45,937 bases of DNA from Microcaldota archaeon (GTDB lineage: Archaea > Micrarchaeota > Micrarchaeia > Micrarchaeales > CABMGC01), in the NCBI GenBank assembly GCA_028867435.1, contig JAGWGI010000008.1, positions 1 to 45,937 on the forward strand, given 5' to 3'. A model generated the notes under the pieces. That model saw nothing but the letters and a program-made list of their open reading frames with translations. It had not been told where the DNA came from and did not search any database. The translations under genes were made by a program, and so were the position numbers. Shown piece after piece: positions 1-8,944 of the stretch. Positions within the stretch are counted from its first letter, which is position 1. Each line of letters starts with the position of its first letter.

Positions 1-2
1 TA

Positions 3-506
3 GTGATAATGCCAAGCAACGTGAAGACCGACGTCAAGAGCATAGAAATGCACCACCAGCAGCTGCCTAGCGCAGGGCCTGGAGACAACGTGGGCTTTAA
101 CATAAAGGGAGTTGACAAGGGAGTGATAAAGAGGGGAGATGTGGTCGGGCCTTCAAACAACCCGCCAACTGTGGCAGAGGAGTTTACCGCCCAGATAGTG
201 GTGATCGCCCACCCTACCGCAATAGCGCCTGGATACACCCCGGTGTTCCACATACACACCGCTCAGCTCGCTGCCACTATAACTGAGATACTAGAGAAGA
301 AGGATCCTAAGACTGGGGCAACCCTGCAGAAAAGCCCTGAATTTATAAAGAACGGTGACGTGGCCATTGTAAAGATCAAGCCTTCGAGGCCTGTGGTTGT
401 CGAGAAGTATACTGACTTCCCACAGCTGGGCAGGTTCGCAATCAGGGACATGGGCCAGACAGTTGCCGCAGGGGTAATACTCGACGTTGTAAAGAAGCAG
501 ATGTGA
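3..506 (+). CDS. tuf: Translation elongation factor EF-1alpha (aEF1A), C-terminal part; gene continues upstream of the window
   Basis: Translation contains EF1A domains 2/3 signatures (GDNVGFNIKGV, RGDVVG, AQIVVIAHPTAIAPGYTPVFHIHTAQ, GRFAIRDMGQTVAAGVI); followed by uS10 as in many archaea. Confidence 0.96.
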   Translation: MIMPSNVKTDVKSIEMHHQQLPSAGPGDNVGFNIKGVDKGVIKRGDVVGPSNNPPTVAEEFTAQIVVIAHPTAIAPGYTPVFHIHTAQLAATITEILEKKDPKTGATLQKSPEFIKNGDVAIVKIKPSRPVVVEKYTDFPQLGRFAIRDMGQTVAAGVILDVVKKQM

Positions 507-514
507 GTGTTTAG

Positions 515-820
515 ATGCCAGTAGCTAGAATAAAAATCATCAGCAGGAACAAGAGGGACGTCGGGGTGATAGCCCGCCAGATAATAGGCATAGCCAAGGC
601 GCTTGGAGTGAAGAACAAGGGCCCGATACCCCTCCCCACAAGGAGGCTTAGAATCGCGACAAGAAAGACGCCTGCTGCTGACGGTTCCCACACTTTTGAT
701 CACTGGGAAATGCGCATACACAAGTGGCTCGTGGAGATAGACGGAAGCGAACAGGCATTAAGGCAGGTCATGAGGATCCCGGTACCGGACTCTGTGCAGA
801 TAGAGATGAATTTGAGCTGA
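515..820 (+). CDS. rps10: 30S ribosomal protein S10 (uS10)
   Basis: 101 aa; KGPIPLPTRRLRIATRKTP and HFDHWEMRIHKW-like motifs; directly downstream of EF1A. Confidence 0.95.
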   Translation: MPVARIKIISRNKRDVGVIARQIIGIAKALGVKNKGPIPLPTRRLRIATRKTPAADGSHTFDHWEMRIHKWLVEIDGSEQALRQVMRIPVPDSVQIEMNLS

Positions 821-908
821 TAGGCTTCGTTTTTCCCTGTTTATTTTTCCCGGATTTCGCTTGAGTCAGAGCCTATAAAAGGTTTTGCTGAGAAACGATG
901 CTGATTTG

Positions 909-1715
909 ATGAATAAGAGGAACCTTGCAATAGTGATCGTGATAGCGCTTGTTGTAGTCGCTGCTCTTATCTGGACTGCTCTGCAAAATAACAGCGGCGC
1001 GGCCTTTGCTGCTCTTGACAACGTGCAAGTGGGCCAGGCATTCCTCGACAGGCTAACTTCTATCCCAAACAGCACCTTCGCAAGCGTAGGCGTTGGGGCT
1101 GCAGGCGGGAGCATAAAGAAGATCTCGAATTCGCCAGAGCTAACACTTGGCGGCAAGCCAGAGGTGCTATACATCGGCGCGGAGTTCTGCCCTTACTGCG
1201 CGGCTGAGAGGTGGCCGATGATAATAGCCCTCTCCAGGTTCGGCACATTTGGCAAATTGCACTACATGACATCAAGCTCATCAGATAGGTATCCAAACAC
1301 CCCGAGCTTCACGTTCTACAATTCCACATACACTAGCGACTACGTCGCATTCGTGCCTGTGGAGCTTACCACAAATAGGCAGATAAACGGCACATACCCG
1401 ACCCTGCAGACAACAAACGCAACAGAGCAGCAAATAGGCGCAGCATTTAGCCCGAACGGACAGGTATCCTTCCCGTTTGTTGATTTCGGCAACAGGAGCG
1501 TGCTCTCAGGCTCTACGTACAGCCCGCAGGTACTTAGCGGGATGAACTGGACTCAGATACTCGGCCAGATTTACCAGTCCAACTCTACAATCTCGCAGTC
1601 GGTAGTCGGCTCTGCGAACCTGCTGACTGCGCAGATCTGCCTTGCCACGAACAACACCCCTTCAAGAGTGTGCTCGCAGGCCTACATCCAGAGGATAGAG
1701 AAGCTGTTCGGGTAG
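909..1715 (+). CDS. DUF929-type secreted/membrane-anchored thioredoxin-fold protein
   Basis: N-terminal TM segment, [25 protein letters not shown] motif typical of archaeal DUF929; ATG at 909 preferred over the TTG at 885. Confidence 0.8.
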   Translation: MNKRNLAIVIVIALVVVAALIWTALQNNSGAAFAALDNVQVGQAFLDRLTSIPNSTFASVGVGAAGGSIKKISNSPELTLGGKPEVLYIGAEFCPYCAAERWPMIIALSRFGTFGKLHYMTSSSSDRYPNTPSFTFYNSTYTSDYVAFVPVELTTNRQINGTYPTLQTTNATEQQIGAAFSPNGQVSFPFVDFGNRSVLSGSTYSPQVLSGMNWTQILGQIYQSNSTISQSVVGSANLLTAQICLATNNTPSRVCSQAYIQRIEKLFG

Positions 1716-1722
1716 TGGGAGA

Positions 1723-2133
1723 ATGATGCTTGCAAAGAATGCAGTGAAATATCAGGCAGTGCTTGTAGTAATAGGCCTGATTATATCAGGCTACCTCACT
1801 GCATATCATTACTTTGGGGGCGTGCCGCTTGCCTGCTCAGACAATGGGGTAGTGGACTGCGCGGCAGTTCTGGTAAGTCCATATGCATCGCTTTTTGGGA
1901 TACCTGTCGCGCTCTTCGGGGTGCTCTTTTTTGTAATCGCAATAGCCCTTCTTGTGCTCAGGAGCAGGGAGTACTTGCTCTACTGGAATACCGCAGGGTT
2001 CCTCTTCCTTTTCTATCTCTGGTTCACCGAGTTGGCGCTTGGCAAGATATGCATATATTGCACGGCAGTCCATGCTGTAGTCATACTGCTCTTTTTTATC
2101 TCACTCTTCACATCAGGCGAGCTTAAGGAATAG
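1723..2133 (+). CDS. VKOR-family membrane protein (vitamin K epoxide reductase-like)
   Basis: Multi-TM 136 aa protein with paired Cys (LACSDNGVVDCAAV), Ser/Gly region and CIYC motif in a late TM helix. Confidence 0.88.
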   Translation: MMLAKNAVKYQAVLVVIGLIISGYLTAYHYFGGVPLACSDNGVVDCAAVLVSPYASLFGIPVALFGVLFFVIAIALLVLRSREYLLYWNTAGFLFLFYLWFTELALGKICIYCTAVHAVVILLFFISLFTSGELKE

Positions 2134-2138
2134 CTGGT

Positions 2139-3578
2139 CTATGCGTTCTTTGCCTGCCTGAGCATCTGCAGGGCAAGAGGCCTGTTCTCACCTATGATGT
2201 TATGCTCTTCGCCCTTGTCGCTGTTCAAATCAAAGAGCTCGTCCTTTAGATTGCTGTTGAAGTAGTGAAGCAGCTTGTAGTTCTTGTAGTAGACAGCGCT
2301 TGCAAATGTGTTGTGGTGCCTCTTCGCCTCGAAGATTGCATTCGCGTACTTTGATCGCTTCTTTATCAAACTAAGCAGGTACGTGTCCCACACCTCTGTT
2401 ATCCCGACGTGGTCGCTGAAGACGAAGTTATCCCTTCTTAGCGATCCGTCTATCATCTCCTCCTTGCCGTACCCAATGTCCAGTATCGAGTCGTGAAGCG
2501 CCGCTAGGCTTACAAAATTGTCCACTCGCTCTTTGGTCTTCACCTGCTTGCCGTTCACAAACCTTGCAGAAAAGAGCGGGATGTTTGTGAGCTGCTCGTA
2601 TGGGAACATATTGTGATAGAGCTGGTTGTGCTCTAGGAACGACTGCCCGTGGTCGCCTGCAAAAACCAGGACCGCGTTGTCAAGTATGCCCCTCTCCTTT
2701 AGCATCTTCATCAGCTTTGCTATCTGGGTGTCAAGGTATGCAACCCGCTTATCGTATGCGCCCTTTATTATTCCAATATTCTCCCTGTCGGCTATCCCGC
2801 TGAGCAGCATCCACTTGTCCTGCTCCACATACTCCTTTGTTATCAGGTTGGTCGGATAGCCCTCGTGGGCTTCCATGTAGTTGATGAACAAAAAGTTGCT
2901 GCCAGAGTTAATATGCTTTAGATAGTCACCGACTGCCTGCGTTGTGCGATACGCGCCCTTGTCTAGATCGTAGAAGCCGTACTCATTTGCAAAGTGCCTG
3001 TTGAGCCTGCTCCTCAGGCCGTAGTATAAGGTGTCGACTGTGCTCCTTGGCATGCCCATGGTTAGGAGCGAGGCAAACTTTATGAGCGACTTTCGCACCT
3101 TGTCGTTTTGAATCATCTTGAGCGCGAGCTTTATCGACTTCCTGTTGCGCTCTATCTTGCTCTCAAACCACAGGTTCTGCACATACCCAAAGCCCTCTGC
3201 AAGGCCTGTCGGTTGGGAGACAAACGGATTGTTTGAGAAGAGTGCGGTGTTGTACCCAATGTAGCTCATCTTCCTTGCAAGAGTCATGCTGCCCTGCTTG
3301 ACGTACCTGTTCTTTGACAGGAATGGATCAGTATTCTCATCGCAGTGGTCTATCGGATCCTTGAGCAGCTGCTTTATAGAGCGCACTCTCTGGCCCATGA
3401 AGAGCGAGACATGGGAGGGGACGGTGTATGTCCCGGGGGAGATTGCGTTAGTGTACAGAGCTGCGTCGCTTGCTATCCTCCTTATCGCATTGGTGCGCAC
3501 GCTGCCACCATATGCATCAAGGCAGTCAGCCCTGACGGTATCAAGCATGACGAATACGATATTAGGGCGGTCACTCAT
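2139..3578 (-). CDS. Sulfatase/alkaline phosphatase superfamily hydrolase
   Basis: N-terminal RPNIVFVMLDTVRADCLDAYGG, SPGTYTVPSHVSLFMG, FAGDHGQSFLEH motifs. Confidence 0.85.
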   Translation of the reverse strand: MSDRPNIVFVMLDTVRADCLDAYGGSVRTNAIRRIASDAALYTNAISPGTYTVPSHVSLFMGQRVRSIKQLLKDPIDHCDENTDPFLSKNRYVKQGSMTLARKMSYIGYNTALFSNNPFVSQPTGLAEGFGYVQNLWFESKIERNRKSIKLALKMIQNDKVRKSLIKFASLLTMGMPRSTVDTLYYGLRSRLNRHFANEYGFYDLDKGAYRTTQAVGDYLKHINSGSNFLFINYMEAHEGYPTNLITKEYVEQDKWMLLSGIADRENIGIIKGAYDKRVAYLDTQIAKLMKMLKERGILDNAVLVFAGDHGQSFLEHNQLYHNMFPYEQLTNIPLFSARFVNGKQVKTKERVDNFVSLAALHDSILDIGYGKEEMIDGSLRRDNFVFSDHVGITEVWDTYLLSLIKKRSKYANAIFEAKRHHNTFASAVYYKNYKLLHYFNSNLKDELFDLNSDKGEEHNIIGENRPLALQMLRQAKNA

Positions 3579-3644
3579 CCCAAATCACTAAACAACTAAC
3601 TTTGCTAGCTAATCATTATAAAGATTTCCCACTGATTCGCTTTT

Positions 3645-4016
3645 ATGGTAGCAAGCCGATTATTCCTCGGCTCCCCTGAGTTGAATGTCAGATGGGACAC
3701 TGCATGCATAAGCGAGAATCTGAGACTGCAGATAGAACTGTTCATAAACATAATCTCTGACCCTGAGGTGATACTTGATAGGATAATGAATGCCAACGAC
3801 GGGCGCAGGGAGCAGAGGCTTGGGAAATACGTCAAGTACGGCAATAGCGTGCTAGATGGGATAAGGAACGTGCAGCAGAACTCATCATTCATGGCCAAGG
3901 CAATGGCTGAGGAGCTAAGGAAGCCCATGGTGCAGGTAAACAACGACTCATCGATAGAAAGGGCAGCCAACATAATCTATGATGCCGCTAGGCGCGTACT
4001 GGATGGTAAGGCTTAA
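3645..4016 (+). CDS. Hypothetical protein (123 aa)
   Basis: Intact ORF in gap between confident genes; antisense ORF discounted. Confidence 0.6.
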   Translation: MVASRLFLGSPELNVRWDTACISENLRLQIELFINIISDPEVILDRIMNANDGRREQRLGKYVKYGNSVLDGIRNVQQNSSFMAKAMAEELRKPMVQVNNDSSIERAANIIYDAARRVLDGKA

Positions 4017-4028
4017 TATTCTGAGGCG

Positions 4029-4553
4029 GTGATTAACATCGTGTACGTCTATAGAAGTAAAAAGTTCCTCATAGAGAGGAAGAAGGTAACCCTGCCAAAC
4101 GGAAAAAAGATGACGATGGAGGTGCTTCTAAAGAAACCTGGGGTCAGCATACTGCCGATAATGGAAGACGGGAGGATAATCTTAATTCGTCAATACAGGG
4201 CATATGTGAATAAGTGGATCTATGAGATGCCAGGAGGCAGTATAGAAAAAGGCGAAACGCCAAGGCAGGCTGCACTTAGGGAGCTTGAGGAGGAGACAGG
4301 CTACAAGGCTACGAAGATCAGATTTATGCTTAAAGCTTATACGACACCGTACTTTAGCACCGATTCCCCTTACGTGTTTGTCGCCTCAGGACTGCGTAGG
4401 GCCAAGGCAAGCCGTGAAGAGGACGAGATGATATCTATAAAGGTACTTAGCATTAAGCAAGCACTTAGAATGATCAAAAAGCAAAAGATAGAGGATCTTG
4501 GCACTGTTACTGCAATACTAATGTACTCGCACATTAGCAAGGGGCTCATATGA
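4029..4553 (+). CDS. Nudix hydrolase, ADP-ribose pyrophosphatase-like
   Basis: Nudix box GGSIEKGETPRQAALRELEEETGYKA preceded by IRQYRAYVNKWIYEMPGG. Confidence 0.88.
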   Translation: MINIVYVYRSKKFLIERKKVTLPNGKKMTMEVLLKKPGVSILPIMEDGRIILIRQYRAYVNKWIYEMPGGSIEKGETPRQAALRELEEETGYKATKIRFMLKAYTTPYFSTDSPYVFVASGLRRAKASREEDEMISIKVLSIKQALRMIKKQKIEDLGTVTAILMYSHISKGLI

Positions 4554-4693
4554 AGTCTGGAGATTCGCCAACAGACGAATGCCCAGCCAGATTTATGAAC
4601 GTTGAGTGTAGCGGCGCCAAGAAGCGAATGGGTCTGGCATTCTATAAGCACGGCCCTGCACACCTATTGATAAGGTGTGAAAATGCAGATTGA
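4550..4693 (+). CDS. Small Cys-containing protein (47 aa), overlaps neighbours by a few nt
   Basis: ATGA overlap with upstream Nudix stop and overlap with idi start; MKSGDSPTDECPARFMNVECSGAKKRMGLAFYKHGPAHLLIRCENAD; not in the supplied ORF list (<60 aa). Confidence 0.5.
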   Translation: MKSGDSPTDECPARFMNVECSGAKKRMGLAFYKHGPAHLLIRCENAD

Positions 4694-5264
4694 CCAATTC
4701 GAATATGACAAGGGTGTGAGCCTGGTCGCGGTTGATGAGAACGGCAGGGAGATGGGCACGGTAAACAAGATAGAAGCACATACTCCAGGAGGCCAGCTCC
4801 ACAGGGCCGTGTCGATATTCATAGTAAACTCAATGGATCAGATACTTATACAGCAGAGATCGATGCAGAAGTCGCATGCACCAGGCGCATGGAGCAACAG
4901 CTGCTGCTCCCACCCGGGATGCAGTGAGACGCCCATGGAAAAGGCAAAAGAAACGCTGAAGAGGGAGCTTGGTGTCGAGTGTGAGATAAGGGAAGTTTTC
5001 ACAATGGTTTTGAAGACTAATCTTGGTCATGGGCATGGGGAGAACGAGTACGACCACGTATTCTTCGGTAAATATGACGGGCTAATTATGCCAAATCCCA
5101 GAGACGTTGCGCAGTGCAAATGGGTAAACATAGCTGAGATGAAGAGGGAGATTGGAATAAACCCCGATAAATACTCGACAGTGCTAAAGAGCGCCTTTGA
5201 CAGGATAGTACAGATTGGGAATTCGGAGAAGGCAGATAAAAACATCGGAAAAATCCGCTCATGA
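4683..5264 (+). CDS. idi: Isopentenyl-diphosphate delta-isomerase, type I (Nudix fold)
   Basis: LHRAVSIFIVN, APGAWSNSCCSHPGCSE, GENEYDHVFFG motifs of IDI-1. Confidence 0.92.
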   Translation: MQIDQFEYDKGVSLVAVDENGREMGTVNKIEAHTPGGQLHRAVSIFIVNSMDQILIQQRSMQKSHAPGAWSNSCCSHPGCSETPMEKAKETLKRELGVECEIREVFTMVLKTNLGHGHGENEYDHVFFGKYDGLIMPNPRDVAQCKWVNIAEMKREIGINPDKYSTVLKSAFDRIVQIGNSEKADKNIGKIRS

Positions 5265-5274
5265 AGCTGAGAAA

Positions 5275-6093
5275 ATGGCAAGGGAACTTGTGATAGTGAA
5301 GATAGGGGGCAGCATAATAACCGGTAGGGAAAAGGAGACAATAAATTTTCAGGGTCTCTCGCGGATTGCAGATGAGCTAAGGGATGCGTGCAAGTCAAAG
5401 CAGTTGATAGTGGTGCATGGTGGTGGCTCTTTTACCCACCATCTGAGCGCGGATTACAGGCTTTATGAGGGTGCAAAGGATGAGAGAGATAGGATCAACG
5501 CGGCTATAATACAGGGGAACATGATGCGCCTAAATCTGATCTTTGTAAAGAGCCTGCACGAGAGAGGAGTACCAGCAATCTCCGTCGTCCCTTCCACAAG
5601 CACGATAACTAGGGAGGGTAGGATACTCAAGTTTGACCTTGAACCCATGCGTCTGGCACTGAGCAGCGGTTTCGTGCCTGTTGCAAACGGAGATATTTCC
5701 CTTGATTACTCAAAGGTCGTGTCGGATTCTCCGACCGAGGGCCTTGTAGGCTATCTTGCCATGCAGCTTGCCCCAGAAAAGGTGATAATAGCAACAGATG
5801 TTGACGGCACGTTCACTACAAATCCAAAAAAGGACAGTTGTGCGAAGCTGATAAGCACAGTGGATGAGCGCAATATTGCTCAGGTTATCGAGGCTGTGAA
5901 GCCAAGCGACGGATATGGGGGGGAGATGTTCTCTAAGGTTGCCAGCCTTTATGGGATTTCCGCAAGCGCTAGCTCGGAGTGCCAGATTGTGAATGCAAAT
6001 GTGCCTGGAAGGCTTTATGGTGCCATAACCGGGGAGAAGGTGATTGGCACCATGATAAAAGCAAGGCCTAATGGCCTAAAAGGATTATATTAA
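5275..6093 (+). CDS. ipk: Isopentenyl phosphate kinase (amino acid kinase fold)
   Basis: VIVKIGGSIIT, VVHGGGSFTHH, SPTEG..., ATDVDGTFTTNP; genomic context with idi. Confidence 0.9.
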   Translation: MARELVIVKIGGSIITGREKETINFQGLSRIADELRDACKSKQLIVVHGGGSFTHHLSADYRLYEGAKDERDRINAAIIQGNMMRLNLIFVKSLHERGVPAISVVPSTSTITREGRILKFDLEPMRLALSSGFVPVANGDISLDYSKVVSDSPTEGLVGYLAMQLAPEKVIIATDVDGTFTTNPKKDSCAKLISTVDERNIAQVIEAVKPSDGYGGEMFSKVASLYGISASASSECQIVNANVPGRLYGAITGEKVIGTMIKARPNGLKGLY

Positions 6094-6106
6094 TGGTATA
6101 GGTGGT

Positions 6107-6754
6107 TTGATGGATGGGGAGGAAGTTTTGGACATATTCGATGATAGTATGAAATACATAGGCACCGCCACTAGAAGCGAGGTGCACAAGAAGGGCTACT
6201 GGCACAAGACCTTCAACTGCTGGATTGTGAGGAAGGAAGGTAACAGGGGTTACATACTTTTCCAGTTGAGAGGAAAGCAAAAGTCATGGTTTCCCGGAAG
6301 GCTTGACATAACTGCCGGTGGGCACATACTAGCTGGGGAGAGCATGGAGAAGAGCGTCAGGGAACTCAAAGAGGAAGTGGGCATAAGCGCGAATTTGGAG
6401 GATTTGGCTTTCTTGGGGATAAGAAGCGATCCATTTATCTTCAACGGATTGCTCAATAGGGAATTCTACTATACATATATGCTCAGATATGACAAGCCGC
6501 TGATGGAGTACGAACTGCAGGCAGATGAGCTAGATGGGATATTTGAGATGGAGATACAGGATGGAATCAGGTTCTTCTCTGGGGAAGCGGATGGCATAGA
6601 GCTGCACGGCATGAGAATCAGAAATGGGAATAAGGAAAGTGCGTCTATGACAGCAACGCGAGCAGATTTTGTGGAATCGATTGACAACAACTTCCTCAAG
6701 TCACTGATAATGGCGGATAGATACCTCCAGGGAAGCAGGTATCTTGCCGTTTGA
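6107..6754 (+). CDS. Nudix hydrolase, IDI/YfcD-like
   Basis: SEVHKKGYWHKTFNCWIV and GGHILAGESMEKSVRELKEEVGI Nudix box; directly downstream of ipk. Confidence 0.85.
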   Translation: MMDGEEVLDIFDDSMKYIGTATRSEVHKKGYWHKTFNCWIVRKEGNRGYILFQLRGKQKSWFPGRLDITAGGHILAGESMEKSVRELKEEVGISANLEDLAFLGIRSDPFIFNGLLNREFYYTYMLRYDKPLMEYELQADELDGIFEMEIQDGIRFFSGEADGIELHGMRIRNGNKESASMTATRADFVESIDNNFLKSLIMADRYLQGSRYLAV

Positions 6755-6792
6755 TCTATTCCTCCGTATTTTTATGTCGTATATTATCTCTA

Positions 6793-7809
6793 TTATACTT
6801 CACTAGGTCCGAGATGCCCTGAAGTATGTTGAGCTTTCTCTTCCTCTTTTCCGTATCCCAGTTCTACTAGGGTTGCCGCCAATTCGTAGCTAGAGCTTGA
6901 GGAACGTTCCGCCTTAGCGTACTTTTCGAGGAAAGTGAGTATAGGAACAGTATTGTTCGTCATCGTAGAGTTTATTACTTGCTTGAAATCATTTACATCA
7001 AATTCAACACAGGTTTCGAGTAGCGCTATCGTTTTGAGCTGCTCTGCAAATGAGGTATACTCTATTATTCGTCCTATCAGTAAATCTATCGTTTTGTGAA
7101 GTTCCTTTTCCACCTCATTAGATAGTTCATCTTTTTTTACATGGTCAGACAGACCAGTTGCCAGCATTACAACTACCTCATTCGAGAGATTTTTTATCTC
7201 GCATACCTCGCTAATAAAGCCCAAAAGATTGTGGAGTTTCTGACTATGGGTGGCACTGCCAGGAGTGAAGTCGTACGATTCATCTACTAGTATATTGACA
7301 AGTTCTTCTGGAGAAGTCGTAATATTTCTTTCTCTTCTTCGTTTTGATGTTTGATCGATTAACAATGCAAGCTGTGCATTACTCCAGCTTTGAGCCGCAG
7401 CTGAAAGGATGGCTTCTAGATTGTAGTTATGAGCTTCATCAGATTTAGTAATTAGGTGATCGGCAATCTGACGTATTATTTGAACAATAGTGCTATCTGT
7501 ATTAATCATCCGTATACTATATATGAGCGAAGCGATTCCCACTCCCTCTTCCATGAAAGCGCCTATTGTTTCCTTTAGGGCATCACCCTTGAGTTTCCCA
7601 GCATTAGAAACTAACCGTGCTATCTCTACGCTTCTGCTGGATATAGATTTTGTATATAATGGACGGATGGTGTTTCCCAATATTTCTCGCCTAATCATCT
7701 CATTCTTCTTTTCCAAAAATATTGCTGAGAAATCCTTAAGGGAATTATCTTTCTTACTGTTGTCGTTCTTATAACAGTTATCGCCTACGGCCATATCATC
7801 AAATGGCAT
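6793..7809 (-). CDS. Hypothetical all-alpha protein (338 aa)
   Basis: Long intact ORF; no family recognised. Confidence 0.65.
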   Translation of the reverse strand: MPFDDMAVGDNCYKNDNSKKDNSLKDFSAIFLEKKNEMIRREILGNTIRPLYTKSISSRSVEIARLVSNAGKLKGDALKETIGAFMEEGVGIASLIYSIRMINTDSTIVQIIRQIADHLITKSDEAHNYNLEAILSAAAQSWSNAQLALLIDQTSKRRRERNITTSPEELVNILVDESYDFTPGSATHSQKLHNLLGFISEVCEIKNLSNEVVVMLATGLSDHVKKDELSNEVEKELHKTIDLLIGRIIEYTSFAEQLKTIALLETCVEFDVNDFKQVINSTMTNNTVPILTFLEKYAKAERSSSSSYELAATLVELGYGKEEEKAQHTSGHLGPSEV

Positions 7810-7875
7810 TTATTGCGGCCATTTATATACATTATCCAGTAATCGTTTAATTCGACTAGAGCCGAAATTTGCGCT

Positions 7876-8832
7876 TTAGCACATGTCAAGGCTGGCGAGG
7901 ATTATCGGCAGGATTATTGTAACATCTCCATCGATTGTTGCATACTTCGCCTTTGCCTTGACCTTGCCCCATGAGACTGCCTCTGTTAGCCTTGCTCCAG
8001 AGAGGCTTCCATCGTACTGGCTTGCAGTGGTGATATACACCGCATAGTCAAGTCCCCCTTTGAACTGGTTCCACCAGATCACGTGGTGCTTGCTTATCCC
8101 GCCGCCTAGCATCAGTGCGCCGGTGGTCTTGTTGTCAAATGAGATGTTGCTAAGCTCCACCTCGTCCTTTAGCAGGTTTAGCTTGAAGTCATGGTCCTGC
8201 GAGAAGAGCATTAGCTGCGTACCGAAAGCACCGTCCACTATCCCAGGACAGAATATCTTGACCTTGTTTAGGTATGCCTGCCTTACTATGGAGTTGCTAT
8301 CCTTCATCCTCTTTCCAAACTCGTAGAGCAGCTCGCTGGGGCTGTACTCCTTCTTGTACTCCTTGGACTTGTATATCTCGTTCATTATTTCGGTGAAGTA
8401 TTTCTCAAGCGCAAGGCCGTACTGGTCGCGCTCTATGAAGATGTTGCCAAGGCGATATATGTTCGCCTTGAGAAGCTCCATGTCATCAGCCTCGAAGCTC
8501 CCAAGGTTGTACACCCCACCATATGCCTTTGCTATGTCGTGGTCAAGGGTACCGCATGTTGTCATAAGCGCGTCGAAGTACTTGACAGAGCCGGCAATCG
8601 CACCCCTCAGGCCTGTTGAGACTATGTTAGCAGGGAATGATAAGAAGTTGTAGGAGTTCTTGTCGCCAATCATCTTTTCTATTATGTCTATTCCAATGAC
8701 CATGTTCTGGCCAGAGAATCCGCCTATGTTGCGCATGCCCTCTATTAGTTCGCGCACCATCATCCCCTTCCTTATCTTGAGGTCCTTGACCTTTTCCTTA
8801 AGCAGTGACTTTTTGTCATACAAAGAAAACAC
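7876..8832 (-). CDS. dys: Deoxyhypusine synthase
   Basis: GGFSGQNM, TTCGTLDHDIAKAYGG, YAVYITTASQYDGSLSGARLTEAVSWGKVK (catalytic-Lys region). Confidence 0.95.
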   Translation of the reverse strand: MFSLYDKKSLLKEKVKDLKIRKGMMVRELIEGMRNIGGFSGQNMVIGIDIIEKMIGDKNSYNFLSFPANIVSTGLRGAIAGSVKYFDALMTTCGTLDHDIAKAYGGVYNLGSFEADDMELLKANIYRLGNIFIERDQYGLALEKYFTEIMNEIYKSKEYKKEYSPSELLYEFGKRMKDSNSIVRQAYLNKVKIFCPGIVDGAFGTQLMLFSQDHDFKLNLLKDEVELSNISFDNKTTGALMLGGGISKHHVIWWNQFKGGLDYAVYITTASQYDGSLSGARLTEAVSWGKVKAKAKYATIDGDVTIILPIILASLDMC

Positions 8833-8944
8833 CTCTGCCCTTATTCACATCAAACAGAACGAGGCAGGTATATAATAGTCGGAATATAAATTTATATTGT
8901 TTATCATAGATAGTATATCGCGACTATTAAACCAAGGTAATGCT
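8833..8944. promoter_or_regulatory. Divergent dys/ftsZ intergenic region with palindromic A/T core and flanking 9-nt inverted repeat
   Basis: Perfect palindrome AATATAAATTTATATT at 8883-8898; arms TAATAGTCG (8873-8881) and CGACTATTA (8921-8929). Confidence 0.55.

Noticed and set aside
263-721. 152-aa minus-strand ORF across tuf/rps10
   Set aside because: Antisense to two confidently identified conserved genes; no recognisable domain.
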